Source: Halarsenatibacter silvermanii
GTDB taxonomy: Bacteria; Bacillota; Halanaerobiia; Halanaerobiales; Halarsenatibacteraceae
Assembly (NCBI RefSeq): GCF_900103135.1
Contig: NZ_FNGO01000012.1
Coordinates: forward strand, 1-64,000
DNA: 64,000 bases
Direction: 5' to 3'
Position 1 is the stretch's first letter; every line of letters starts with the position of its first letter. Below are positions 26,279 to 35,215 of the stretch, in pieces. A program made the translations under genes and the position numbers. Under the pieces are notes generated by a model that saw only the letters and a list, made by a program, of their open reading frames with translations, was not told the origin of the DNA and did not search any database.

Positions 26279-27098
26279 ACTGCCAGAGGTTGAAACAGTA
26301 GTCAGAGGCCTCCGTGATGAGCTTTGCGGCAGCAAGATAGTTTCTGTCAGAATTAAAGAGGCTACTATTCTGGGCTATCCCCATGACAAAGATGAGTTTG
26401 CAAATGCTCTGGAAAACAAAAATATAACCGGTATGAGCAGAAGGGGTAAGTATATAGTAATTGAGCTTTCTGATGAAAAATTCCTGATAGTACATCTGAG
26501 AATGACAGGCAAACTTCTTATCAGAAATTCCGAATCTATTTTGAAAAAGCATACTCATGCTATTTTCAGTCTCGATGATTGCAGAGATTTGAGGTTTAAT
26601 AATGTCAGGAAATTTGGCCGTCTATACCTGGTAGACCAGAATGAGATCGAAAAAGCCGGAAGTTTTTCAAAATTGGGTCCGGAACCTCTTTCAGACGAGT
26701 TTGACGAATCTGTCCTTGAAGAAATATTTGCGGGCAGAAAAGCTCCTGTTAAATCCGTTCTGCTTGATCAAAAAAAATTGGCCGGAATGGGAAACATATA
26801 CTCAGATGAGGCATTATTTAGAGCAGGTATTAAACCTGATAAACCGGCTGGCGAGCTTGGTTTCTCAGAGATAAAAAAGCTTTATAACTCGATTATCACG
26901 GTTTTGAAAGCGGGAATCAAATATAGAGGCACCACATTTAGTGATTATGTTGATGCACTCGGAGAATCAGGTGATTTTCAGGATGAACTGAGAGTTTACG
27001 GGAGAGAAGAGGATAGCTGTCCTAATTGTGGATGTAAAATAGAAAAAGAAAAAATTTCTGGTCGTTCTTCTCATTATTGTCCTTCCTGTCAGGAGTGA
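26271..27098 (+). CDS. mutM: Formamidopyrimidine-DNA glycosylase
   Basis: 275 residues. Removes oxidised purines such as 8-oxoguanine and cuts the strand. The N-terminus MPELPEVETVVRGL has the catalytic Pro2 and Glu3; the H2TH region GMGNIYSDEALF and the C-terminal zinc finger (CPNC ... CPSC) are intact. The start is fixed by the obligatory MPELPE; it overlaps the polA stop codon by 8 bases (ATGCCTGA), implying coupled translation. Confidence 0.96.
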   Translation: MPELPEVETVVRGLRDELCGSKIVSVRIKEATILGYPHDKDEFANALENKNITGMSRRGKYIVIELSDEKFLIVHLRMTGKLLIRNSESILKKHTHAIFSLDDCRDLRFNNVRKFGRLYLVDQNEIEKAGSFSKLGPEPLSDEFDESVLEEIFAGRKAPVKSVLLDQKKLAGMGNIYSDEALFRAGIKPDKPAGELGFSEIKKLYNSIITVLKAGIKYRGTTFSDYVDALGESGDFQDELRVYGREEDSCPNCGCKIEKEKISGRSSHYCPSCQE

Positions 27099-27116
27099 TT
27101 TTCGGAGGTGTAAATC

Positions 27117-27716
27117 ATGGCTTTGGGGTTAACAGGTGGAATCGCTACCGGAAAAAGTACAGCTGCTTCGATACTTGAGAGATTTGGCGCCCATGTCATT
27201 GAGGCTGATGAAATTTCGCGAAAATTACTTGAAAAAGATGGAAATGCATATGAGGAGGTTGTTGCAGCTTTTGGCGGTGAAATATTAACTGAGGAAGGCA
27301 GAATCAATAGAAATAAGCTCGGTGAAATAATCTTTAATGATTCCCGTCGAAGACAAAAGCTTGAAAAAATCACTCATCCGTATATAATTAAAAAGCTTAA
27401 GAAAAGGCTTGCAGCCAGAAATTACAGCAGGGATACTGTCGCAGAGGTACCTCTGTTGTATGAAACGCAGCTGCAGCATTTGTTTGAGGAAGTCTGGGTT
27501 ATTTCCTGCAGTGAAGAAGAGCAGATCTCCAGATTGAAAAACCGGGACGGTCTTGATAGTGCAGAAGCCTGCAGCCGTCTTTCAGCTCAAATGAGTCTTA
27601 AAGACAAAGAAGCCAAAGCTGATCAAGTCATAAAAAATGAGGGTTCTTTAGAAGAACTGGAAGATGAATTAAAAAAAGTCTGGGAGAATTGGATGGACAA
27701 GAATAAATTTGATTGA
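27117..27716 (+). CDS. coaE: Dephospho-CoA kinase
   Basis: 199 residues. Final step of coenzyme A synthesis. Walker A is GLTGGIATGKSTAA near the N-terminus, followed by ADEISRKLLE, ITHPYIIKKL and the AEVPLLYET segment, all characteristic. ATG follows CGGAGGTGTAAATC. Third gene of the polA-mutM-coaE operon. Confidence 0.94.
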   Translation: MALGLTGGIATGKSTAASILERFGAHVIEADEISRKLLEKDGNAYEEVVAAFGGEILTEEGRINRNKLGEIIFNDSRRRQKLEKITHPYIIKKLKKRLAARNYSRDTVAEVPLLYETQLQHLFEEVWVISCSEEEQISRLKNRDGLDSAEACSRLSAQMSLKDKEAKADQVIKNEGSLEELEDELKKVWENWMDKNKFD

Positions 27717-27836
27717 AAGATAACATGATATTATACATAGATTTATTCTTTTTTGGAGGAATTATCCGATATATTATTGAATTTATGAATATGATTATAC
27801 CGCAAAAATATCAACAATTAGGGTGGGTGAGACTTC

Positions 27837-28848
27837 TTGAAGGAACAGGAAAGTCTGGTTCAGGTGAAAAATCTTAAGACTCATTTTTTCACAGAAGAGG
27901 GTGTAGTTAAAGCCGTTGATGGAGTTGATTTTGAGATTTTTTCCGGAGAAACCCTGGGAATTGTGGGAGAATCAGGTTGTGGTAAAAGTGTTACAGCTCT
28001 GTCAATAATGGGGCTGGTAGAGTCACCTCCTGGGGAAATTGTTGAAGGGGAAATAAATTTTGCAGGCCAGGATCTCACTGAATTATCAGAAGATGAGATG
28101 AGAAAAATCAGAGGAAACGATATTGCCATGATATTTCAGGAGCCAATGACTTCATTAAATCCTGTTTATACAGTCGGTGATCAGATAAGCGAATCCTTAA
28201 TACTTCATGAAAACCTGAGCAAAAAAGAAGCGAGAGATAGGGCTATTGAGCTTCTTGAAAGAGTTGGCATTCCTCTCCCGGGGCAGAGAGTTGAATGAAT
28301 ACCCACATCAATTGAGCGGCGGCATGCGCCAGCGAGTAATGATAGCTATGGCACTCTCATGTGATCCCAAACTTTTAATTGCTGATGAACCAACCACAGC
28401 TCTTGATGTAACTATCCAGGCTCAAATTCTGGAACTTCTGGAGGATCTCGAAAAAGATTTTGGCATGTCTATAATGATGATCACTCATGATCTAGGAGTC
28501 ATAGCAGAAATATCACATCGCATTGCAGTGATGTATGCCGGCAAAGTTATGGAATATACCACCGTAGAAAATTTATATAATAATCCTTCCCATCCCTATA
28601 CGTGGGGTTTGATGCGCTCAATACCGAAAATCCATAAAAAGGTTGAAGAGCTTGAAGCAATTCCGGGTGTTGTGCCCAGTCCGCTTGATTTTCCTGAAGG
28701 GTGTAAATTTAATTCCAGGTGTTTTATGGCTGAAGATAAGTGTTTTGAGAAAGAGCCTCCTTTGAGGGAGTTAAACGGAGAACATAAGTCTCGATGCTGG
28801 TATATAGATGAATTAAAGAAAAAACAAAGCAAATTCCAATCTGCATAG
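27837..28848 (+). pseudogene. oppD: Oligopeptide ABC transporter ATPase OppD, frameshifted
   Basis: Two reading frames together make one OppD of about 337 residues. The first (from TTG 27837) holds Walker A GESGCGKS, then ends at 28298 after the [17 protein letters not shown] region. The second frame continues with [14 protein letters not shown] (signature), [12 protein letters not shown] (Walker B) and the Cys-rich C-terminal OppD tail. Removing one G from the GGGG run at 28280-28283 restores [15 protein letters not shown], the expected family sequence. The cause may be a sequencing error, a recent mutation or slippage. Both halves are otherwise well conserved, which argues against long decay. 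oppF follows; permease and binding-protein genes are absent. Confidence 0.85.
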
Positions 28849-28873
28849 AAAATTTGTCCGGAGGTGAGATGTT

Positions 28874-29863
28874 TTGCCCGAGACTGATGAAGCACTTCTC
28901 AGGCTAAAAAATGTAAAGAAATACTTTCCGGTGAAGGCCGGGGTTCTTAAGCGGACAGTTGGTTACGTAAAAGCTGTGGATGATATTAGTTTTTCCATAC
29001 AAGAAGGAGAGACTTTAGGATTGGTAGGAGAGTCCGGCTGCGGCAAATCAACTACAGGCAGGACAATTCTGCGCTTGCTGGAGGCCAATGAAGGTGAAAT
29101 TTATTTTAAAGGGGAAAATATACTGGAGCTAGGGAAAAAAGAGATGAGAGAATTAAGAAGAGAAATGCAGATAATCTTTCAGGATCCATATGCCTCTTTG
29201 AATCCGCGCATGAAAGTGGCCAATATTGTGGGGGAGCCACTTGATGTTCATAATCTGGTGGACAATAAAAAGGAAAGAGAGCGGAGAGTAAAAGAGCTTT
29301 TAGAGGCTGTGGGGCTTCTGCCAGATCATATGCAAAGATATCCTCATGAATTCTCAGGAGGGCAGAGACAGAGGATTGGAGTTGCAAGAGCTCTGGCTGT
29401 CAATCCGAGTTTAATTATAGCTGACGAACCGGTTTCTGCACTCGATGTTTCAATTCAGGCTCAGGTAATAAATTTAATCGAAGATTTACAGGAACAGTTT
29501 AACCTGACTTATTTGTTCATAGCCCACGATTTGAGTGTGGTTAAGCATATCAGCGACAGGATAGCTGTTATGTATCTTGGTAAAATTGTCGAGCTGGCCG
29601 AGGAAAAAGAGTTATTTGAAAACACACTTCATCCATACAGCAGGTCACTGCTCTCTGCTATTCCTGTAGCTGATCCAGGTCACGATAAGGACAGGATAAT
29701 ATTAGAGGGAAGTGTACCCAGCCCGGTAGATCCTCCCACCGGCTGCAGATTTCATCCCAGATGTCCTGAGTCGCTGGACATTTGCAGCCAGCAGGAGCCA
29801 GAGTTCAAAGAATATAGAGAGGGACACTGGTCTGCCTGTCACCTGACTGATAAAGAGTTGTGA
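28874..29863 (+). CDS. oppF: Oligopeptide/dipeptide ABC transporter ATPase OppF
   Basis: 329 residues. ABC ATPase that powers peptide (or other solute) import with OppD. Walker [13 protein letters not shown]-loop [14 protein letters not shown], signature [16 protein letters not shown], Walker [13 protein letters not shown], and the C-terminal GCRFHPRCP...C motif typical of OppF. TTG 28874 is used after GGAGGTGAG; the ATG five bases before is out of frame. It ends one base before the stop of the convergent hflX. Confidence 0.93.
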   Translation: MPETDEALLRLKNVKKYFPVKAGVLKRTVGYVKAVDDISFSIQEGETLGLVGESGCGKSTTGRTILRLLEANEGEIYFKGENILELGKKEMRELRREMQIIFQDPYASLNPRMKVANIVGEPLDVHNLVDNKKERERRVKELLEAVGLLPDHMQRYPHEFSGGQRQRIGVARALAVNPSLIIADEPVSALDVSIQAQVINLIEDLQEQFNLTYLFIAHDLSVVKHISDRIAVMYLGKIVELAEEKELFENTLHPYSRSLLSAIPVADPGHDKDRIILEGSVPSPVDPPTGCRFHPRCPESLDICSQQEPEFKEYREGHWSACHLTDKEL

Positions 29864-29864
29864 T

Positions 29865-31142
29865 TTAATTTCCACCTGATATTCTATGGGTTTTTTTGGC
29901 CAGGTCTTCGGGGACCAGGGCTGTTATAGATATTCCTTCTTGAGAATATTCTTCTTCTTCAACCTGTCCTCTATTATGAATTTTTTCGACCAGTCCAGCC
30001 TGGTTATAGGGAATAGTAGATGAGACCCTGCTTAATCTTTGATTTATCGAGGAGTTTATCAGTTCCAGCAGCTCATCAACGCTATCTCCTGTCCTGGCTG
30101 AGATAAAGCAGGCGTCAGGATGTCTGGTTTTTAAATTTTCCAGCTTGTTACCAGATATTTTATCGATTTTGTTTATAATCAAAAATTCTTCATGAGGATC
30201 TGCTTCCAGATCATTAAGAACATCCTCTACTACGTTTATTCTTTGGTCGACACCTTCGGTGCTGCCGTCGACAATATGAAGAATTATATCAGCTCTGGTT
30301 ATCTCTTCCAGAGTGGCCCTAAAAGAGGCTATCAGTTGATGGGGCAGATTGCGGATAAAACCCACTGTGTCAGTTATAATTGCCCTCTTTCCACTGGGGA
30401 GATTGAATTTATGCAGAGTGGAATCAAGAGTTGCAAAAAGTTGATCTGCAACCATATTATCTCCGCCGGTGATCTGATTTAATAGAGTTGATTTACCAGC
30501 ATTTGTATAGCCCGTTAAAGCTATTACCGGATCTTCTCTATCCTGTCTCTGGACCTCTCTCGTTCGTGAGATATCTTTGAGTTCCTGTTTTAACCTATGA
30601 ATTCTATCACTAATGCGTCTTCTATCTGTTTCCAGCTTGGTTTCACCCGGACCTCTGGTGCCTATACCGCCTGCCAGTCGGGACATTTCTTCACCCTTGC
30701 CGGTCAGGCGGGAAAAAAGGTATTCAAGTTGAGCTTTTTCAACCTGAAGTTTACTTTCTTTTGTGCGGGCATGCAGGGAGAATATATCAAGAATAAGCTG
30801 GTTTCTATCTATCACCCTGGTTTCCAGCTCTTCCTCCAGATTGCGATGTTGAGCCGGAGAAAGTTTGCCGTCAATGATGACCAGATTTATGCTGGAGTTT
30901 TCTAGTTCAGCCTTGACTTCAAAAAGTTTGCCCCTGCCAATGTAAAAAGCTGGATTTACGTTGTCAGGGCTGTGGGTGGTTTTCTTTTCTACCTCACCTC
31001 CAGCTGTACGAGTTAACTCTGCCAGTTCCTCCAGTGAATTTTTCCTGTTTCCCACCAACAGAACCTTTTCACGAGGTACAGCTGTGGAAAAGAATCGATC
31101 TTTAATAATATTAATCCCTCCAGTAAATCTTCTTGATTTCAT
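29865..31142 (-). CDS. hflX: Ribosome-associated GTPase HflX
   Basis: 425 residues from the first ATG. HflX splits or rescues stalled ribosomes under stress. N-terminal HflX domain (FYIGRGKLFEVKAELE, RVIDRNQLILDIFSLHA), the Gly-rich linker GGIGTRGPGETKLETDRR, then the G domain: GYTNAGKSTLLN (G1), DTVGFIRNLPH (G3), NKID (G4). The start is uncertain: the ATG at 31142 overlaps a good -10 box and has no ribosome binding site. GGAGGG at 31121-31116 would instead direct initiation at an in-frame ATT (31109 or 31106). Divergent from the csoR-type gene. Confidence 0.95.
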   Translation of the reverse strand: MKSRRFTGGINIIKDRFFSTAVPREKVLLVGNRKNSLEELAELTRTAGGEVEKKTTHSPDNVNPAFYIGRGKLFEVKAELENSSINLVIIDGKLSPAQHRNLEEELETRVIDRNQLILDIFSLHARTKESKLQVEKAQLEYLFSRLTGKGEEMSRLAGGIGTRGPGETKLETDRRRISDRIHRLKQELKDISRTREVQRQDREDPVIALTGYTNAGKSTLLNQITGGDNMVADQLFATLDSTLHKFNLPSGKRAIITDTVGFIRNLPHQLIASFRATLEEITRADIILHIVDGSTEGVDQRINVVEDVLNDLEADPHEEFLIINKIDKISGNKLENLKTRHPDACFISARTGDSVDELLELINSSINQRLSRVSSTIPYNQAGLVEKIHNRGQVEEEEYSQEGISITALVPEDLAKKTHRISGGN

Positions 31143-31168
31143 TATAGCAAAACCAGCTCAAAAAGCAA
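31141..31168 (-). promoter_or_regulatory. Promoter for hflX
   Basis: On the minus strand TTGCTT (31168-31163), a 16-base spacer, and a perfect TATAAT (31146-31141). It faces the hflX gene; the -10 overlaps the first possible ATG. The divergent csoR-type gene starts 51 bases away. Confidence 0.6.
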
Positions 31169-31192
31169 AATCGCTTCGAGAGGAGGATAATT

Positions 31193-31531
31193 ATGGAAGA
31201 TGTGGAGCTCAACTCCGATAGTGCAGATGATGATAAACCTTTGAACAAAAGCGAGATGAGTTCGCTGGAAGAAGAAGATAAGCAGGCTTTGTTGAATCGT
31301 TTAAACAGAATTGAAGGTCAGGTGCGGGGTATCAAGAAAATGATTAGAAATGAGAAATATTGTATTGATATTCTTACACAAATTACGGCTACCAGAGGAG
31401 CACTTAAAAATGCTGGATTAAAAGTTTTGAACAGACATATTGAAGGCTGTGTTAGTGACGCAATAGAAAAAGGAGAGAGCAAAGAAGTTGTCCCTGAACT
31501 TATCGATATAGTGAATAGATTTATGGATTGA
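31193..31531 (+). CDS. CsoR/RcnR-family metal-sensing repressor
   Basis: 112 residues, all-helical family. After an acidic 30-residue N-terminal extension come LLNRLNRIEGQVRGIKKMI, the first Cys in KYCIDILTQITATRGAL, and NRHIEGCV with the His and second Cys: the C-H-C set used by copper sensors (CsoR) and by some sulfide or persulfide sensors. Its target is not obvious; no copper transporter is nearby. It may act on itself or on the divergent hflX promoter. ATG follows AGAGGAGG. Confidence 0.88.
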   Translation: MEDVELNSDSADDDKPLNKSEMSSLEEEDKQALLNRLNRIEGQVRGIKKMIRNEKYCIDILTQITATRGALKNAGLKVLNRHIEGCVSDAIEKGESKEVVPELIDIVNRFMD

Positions 31532-31580
31532 AATAATTTTTTCCGGGGTTATATACCCGTTAAAAAAGGGGGCTAAAAAT

Positions 31581-32582
31581 TTGCGGCGGATAAGTATATT
31601 AGCAGTAGTGGTTTTATTTATCTCAGCCCTCTGGATCAGAACCGGTCCTGTTCCAGCTGATCTGAGGGGGTTGGCGGAGGAGCAGGCGAAAGAAAAATAT
31701 TCCTTTTCCGGCAGTAACATAGAATTAATAGAAACAAAGTATACTGGATTAGATCAGTTTATGGGCGAGAAAAGTTTAGAGTCGTTTGCTGAGGAAGAAC
31801 ATTTTGGTCCTCGTGAGATAAATAGCCAGAATTTTAACAAAGAGGATAATCAAGTTGAAGATTCACAGGAAAATAAATACGAGATAAGAACTCATAAGGT
31901 GAAATCAGGCGAAAACTTGTGGACTATAGCCCGCAAATATGATATAAGTATTAATACATTAATCGGAGCCAATGATATTAAAAATATGAATGATATTCGA
32001 CCCGGCGATGAATTGAGCATTTTACCTGTAGATGGCATAAAATACAATATAGGGCCGGGTGATTGCCCGCAAGAAGTGATTGAAAAATACAGGGTTGATT
32101 CTGAAAAACTAAAAAAGTACAATGATATTAAAACTATTGAACTGCTGGATTCGGGGGATTCCCTAATTCTCCCTGGAGCTGAACCAGAATTTGGCTATCA
32201 GGACAGATTAAATCAGAGATTCATACGGCCCGTCGACGGAAGGATATCTTCACCTTTTGGCCCTCGCTGGGGATCCCATCACGATGGAAAAGATTATGCA
32301 GTTCCGCAGGGTACTCCTGTTAAAGCAGCCGGAGGCGGAAGAGTTGTACATGTTAGTTATACGGGTGGTTATGGCAAAACAATTATAATTGAACATCAGG
32401 ACGGTATCAAGACTCTCTACGGACATCTGAGCTCTTATCGGGTAAGAAGGGGACAGAGAGTTAATAGAGGACAAATTATTGGTGAATCGGGAAATACAGG
32501 ACGCTCTACCGGTCCTCATCTTCATTTTGAAGTCAGGGTCAATGGAAGGCCCGTCAACCCGGCTAATTACCTGCGAGACTAG
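31581..32582 (+). CDS. LysM and M23-family cell wall endopeptidase
   Basis: 333 residues. N-terminal membrane segment (about 3-20), a variable linker, one clear LysM domain (HKVKSGENLWTIARKYDIS, about 105-150), a second degenerate LysM-like repeat (about 155-195), and a C-terminal M23 LytM-type domain. The zinc site is recognisable: GxxHDGKDYAV (H, D) and GPHLHFEVRVNG (HxH). It likely cuts peptidoglycan cross-bridges or activates other hydrolases. TTG start after AAAAGGGGGC. Followed by a two-component system. Confidence 0.92.
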   Translation: MRRISILAVVVLFISALWIRTGPVPADLRGLAEEQAKEKYSFSGSNIELIETKYTGLDQFMGEKSLESFAEEEHFGPREINSQNFNKEDNQVEDSQENKYEIRTHKVKSGENLWTIARKYDISINTLIGANDIKNMNDIRPGDELSILPVDGIKYNIGPGDCPQEVIEKYRVDSEKLKKYNDIKTIELLDSGDSLILPGAEPEFGYQDRLNQRFIRPVDGRISSPFGPRWGSHHDGKDYAVPQGTPVKAAGGGRVVHVSYTGGYGKTIIIEHQDGIKTLYGHLSSYRVRRGQRVNRGQIIGESGNTGRSTGPHLHFEVRVNGRPVNPANYLRD

Positions 32583-32677
32583 CAAATATATACTGAAGTT
32601 TCTGCCCGGGCATTAAATAAAGTTTTAAACCATCTAAAAATGTTTTGTCTGACAGCGAAGGCGGTGAGAGTTAAGAT

Positions 32678-33367
32678 ATGCAGCAATATGAAATTCTTAT
32701 TATAGATGACGATGACCATATACTGGAAATTCTTACTGAATATTTTGAGTATGAAAATTTCTCAGTGGAAACGGCCAGCACCGGCAGGGAAGCTCTGGAA
32801 AAAATTGATGATTTGAATCCTGATTTAATAGTTCTTGATATTATGCTGCCGGAGATGGATGGATGGGAAGTATGTCAGCAGCTTCGACCCTCCAATCAGA
32901 TCCCCATAATAATTTTGAGTGCCAAAACCAAAGATTCGGATAGAATCATGGGACTTGAACTGGGAGCTGATGATTATGTAACGAAGCCATTCAGTCCGAG
33001 GGAGATAGTTGCTAGAGCTAAAGCAGTACTGCGTAGAATCAGCAGAGAAAATGACAGGGAAAAAGAAATGATCGATTTCGACACATTAAAAATTAACAAA
33101 AACCAGCGCATCGTTATTGTAGAAGATGAAGAAGTAGATTTAACCCCCAAAGAATTTGATTTGCTCTGGACTCTGGCCTCTTTTCCCTTGAGAGTATTTG
33201 AGCGTGAAAAGCTGCTGGAAAAAGTCTGGGGATACGATTATTTTGGTGATATTAGAACAGTCGACACTCACATTAAATCACTCAGAAAAAAACTGGGAAA
33301 GGCTGGAGAGTGTATAAAAACTGTTTGGGGAGTGGGATATAAGTTTGATTGTGAAGAAGATGGCTGA
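32678..33367 (+). CDS. OmpR/PhoB-family response regulator
   Basis: 229 residues. Receiver domain with DDD near residues 10-12, phospho-acceptor Asp in LIVLDIMLPEMDG (about 53), and KPF (about 104); C-terminal winged helix with DLTPKEFDLLWTLA and RTVDTHIKSLRKKLG. The sensor kinase gene overlaps its end, so they form one system. Closest by layout to PhoP/WalR-type envelope regulators; the regulon is unknown. Confidence 0.95.
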   Translation: MQQYEILIIDDDDHILEILTEYFEYENFSVETASTGREALEKIDDLNPDLIVLDIMLPEMDGWEVCQQLRPSNQIPIIILSAKTKDSDRIMGLELGADDYVTKPFSPREIVARAKAVLRRISRENDREKEMIDFDTLKINKNQRIVIVEDEEVDLTPKEFDLLWTLASFPLRVFEREKLLEKVWGYDYFGDIRTVDTHIKSLRKKLGKAGECIKTVWGVGYKFDCEEDG

Positions 33368-35189
33368 TCTATTCAACAAAATTAAAAGCATATATAAGGA
33401 TAGATTGAATAGTCTTTTTAACCGCATTTTTGTGCGGTTTATGCTCCTCTCATTGATTATAATACTGGTCCTGGGATTTTCTATGATTTATTTCTTTTAT
33501 GAATTTCATTTTTCCAGCACCGAAAACGAAATCGTAAATAATACTCAGGTGTTTAACGATTCTCTTTATGAAGCGGTTAGAGAAGATGACGAAGAGGAGA
33601 CAGAGAAGCTTTTGAGCAGAATTGCTGAAGTTAATTCTGGACAGGCCTGGTTAATTAATGAAGAAGGTTATTTGATCAATGCTTATCCTTTCTTGGAAGC
33701 AGAAGCATCTCAGGTGCAATTTTTAAACTCTGAGCCTATTTTTGCCGGAAATATTATTTCACAGGAAGTAGAACCCAGATATTTCGACCGACCTATGTTA
33801 TTAATTGGCATTCCGATTAGACAGCAGGATGATACGGCTGCCGGATTGCTTGTATTTACTTCAGTAGCGGGAATAAATTCCACTATCGCCCAGGTTAGAA
33901 GCCTGATGATTTATTCATCATTTCTTGCTATCATGCTGGGAGTTATTCTGGCCTACAGCTGGTCCAAATCTCTGGCGAGCCCTTTGAAACACATGAGTAA
34001 AGCAGTGATGAATTTAAGTTCGGGTAATTACGGACACACTATTGACCTTGAAGATTCTTATACCACCCAGGAAATTACCAGGCTCCAGCAAAGCTATAAT
34101 AATCTTTCCAAAGAACTTGAAAACAGCATGAATGAGCTCACCCGGGAAAGAAACAAACTGAAATATATTTTAACGGGTATGCAGGAAGGCGTTCTGGTGG
34201 TAAATCGGGAGAGAGAGGTAATTGTCACAAATAATTCTGCGGCCGATCTCCTGGGACATTCCATTTCACTGGAAGAAAAAAAATTAAATTCATTATCTAT
34301 CAATGAAGATGTAATAAAAACATTTGAAAAAGTTTTTGAAGAACAGGATTCGCAGTCTGAAGAATTTACATTAAAAAAATCCAGGAAAGATATTAGAGTT
34401 TTGATAAGATGTATTCCTATTAGAGTAGCAGAAGAATTTTGGGGGGTTGCTGGATTACTTCATGATGTTAGTGAGCGCTGGCGTTTTGAAAAATTGCAGC
34501 AGGATTTTGTAGCCAATGTTTCTCATGAATTAAAAGCCCCGCTATCGTCAATAAAGGGTTCTTCGGAAATTTTGCTTGATGGTATAGTTGAAGATAGAGA
34601 TAAAGAAAAAAAATATTTAAATATAATTTTGAATGAAAGTGATAGGTTGTCCCAGCTTGTCGATGAAATTTTAAATATGGCAAAGTATGAGAACAGCGAT
34701 TTTTCTTCGGAGAGTTCCAGAGTAGAAATGAATAGTCTTCTGTATGATGTAGGCTCCATATTTGTCAATTCGCTGGACAACGAAAAAAGATTTAAGGTGA
34801 ATTATCTTGATGAAGAAACAATGATTCAGGGAAGCAAACCGAGATTAAAACAGGTTCTTTATAATCTTCTGGAAAATGCCAGAAAGTTTTCCGATGAAGA
34901 AGCAGAGATAGAACTGGGCGCTGATATTCTTGATGATAGAGAGGACTGTGTTGAAGTTTACGTTAAAGATCAGGGTATAGGAATACCAGGGGAAGAACAG
35001 GAAAATGTATGGGAGAGATTTTATAAGGTTGATAAAGCCAGAACCCCCGGAAAAGAAGAAGGTAGCGGTCTGGGATTGGCTATTTCAAAACAGATCATTG
35101 AACAGCATGATGGGGAAGTTTTTGTTGAGAGCGAGCCGGGAAAAGGATCAACATTTGGATTTAAAATACCTGTTTCGAAAAGAAAATAA
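33360..35189 (+). CDS. Membrane sensor histidine kinase
   Basis: About 609 residues. TM1 (about 25-45), extracytoplasmic sensor region (about 46-175), TM2 (about 180-200), HAMP, a PAS domain (about 265-370), HisKA with the phospho-His in ANVSHELKAPLSSIKG, and HATPase with NLLENARKFS, DQGIGIP, GSGLGLAISKQI. PhoR/WalK-like order. ATG 33360 overlaps the regulator stop (ATGGCTGA); TTG 33345 and GTG 33351 are alternatives, none with a strong ribosome binding site. Signal unknown; the flanking M23 peptidase hints at cell-envelope control. Confidence 0.93.
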   Translation: MADLFNKIKSIYKDRLNSLFNRIFVRFMLLSLIIILVLGFSMIYFFYEFHFSSTENEIVNNTQVFNDSLYEAVREDDEEETEKLLSRIAEVNSGQAWLINEEGYLINAYPFLEAEASQVQFLNSEPIFAGNIISQEVEPRYFDRPMLLIGIPIRQQDDTAAGLLVFTSVAGINSTIAQVRSLMIYSSFLAIMLGVILAYSWSKSLASPLKHMSKAVMNLSSGNYGHTIDLEDSYTTQEITRLQQSYNNLSKELENSMNELTRERNKLKYILTGMQEGVLVVNREREVIVTNNSAADLLGHSISLEEKKLNSLSINEDVIKTFEKVFEEQDSQSEEFTLKKSRKDIRVLIRCIPIRVAEEFWGVAGLLHDVSERWRFEKLQQDFVANVSHELKAPLSSIKGSSEILLDGIVEDRDKEKKYLNIILNESDRLSQLVDEILNMAKYENSDFSSESSRVEMNSLLYDVGSIFVNSLDNEKRFKVNYLDEETMIQGSKPRLKQVLYNLLENARKFSDEEAEIELGADILDDREDCVEVYVKDQGIGIPGEEQENVWERFYKVDKARTPGKEEGSGLGLAISKQIIEQHDGEVFVESEPGKGSTFGFKIPVSKRK

Positions 35190-35215
35190 TTTTTAAAAAT
35201 GAGAGGTAAATATTT

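Noticed and set aside
28281-28300. Programmed +1 frameshift in oppD
   Set aside because: No known slippery motif at the stop; an extra base in the G-run restores the family sequence better.
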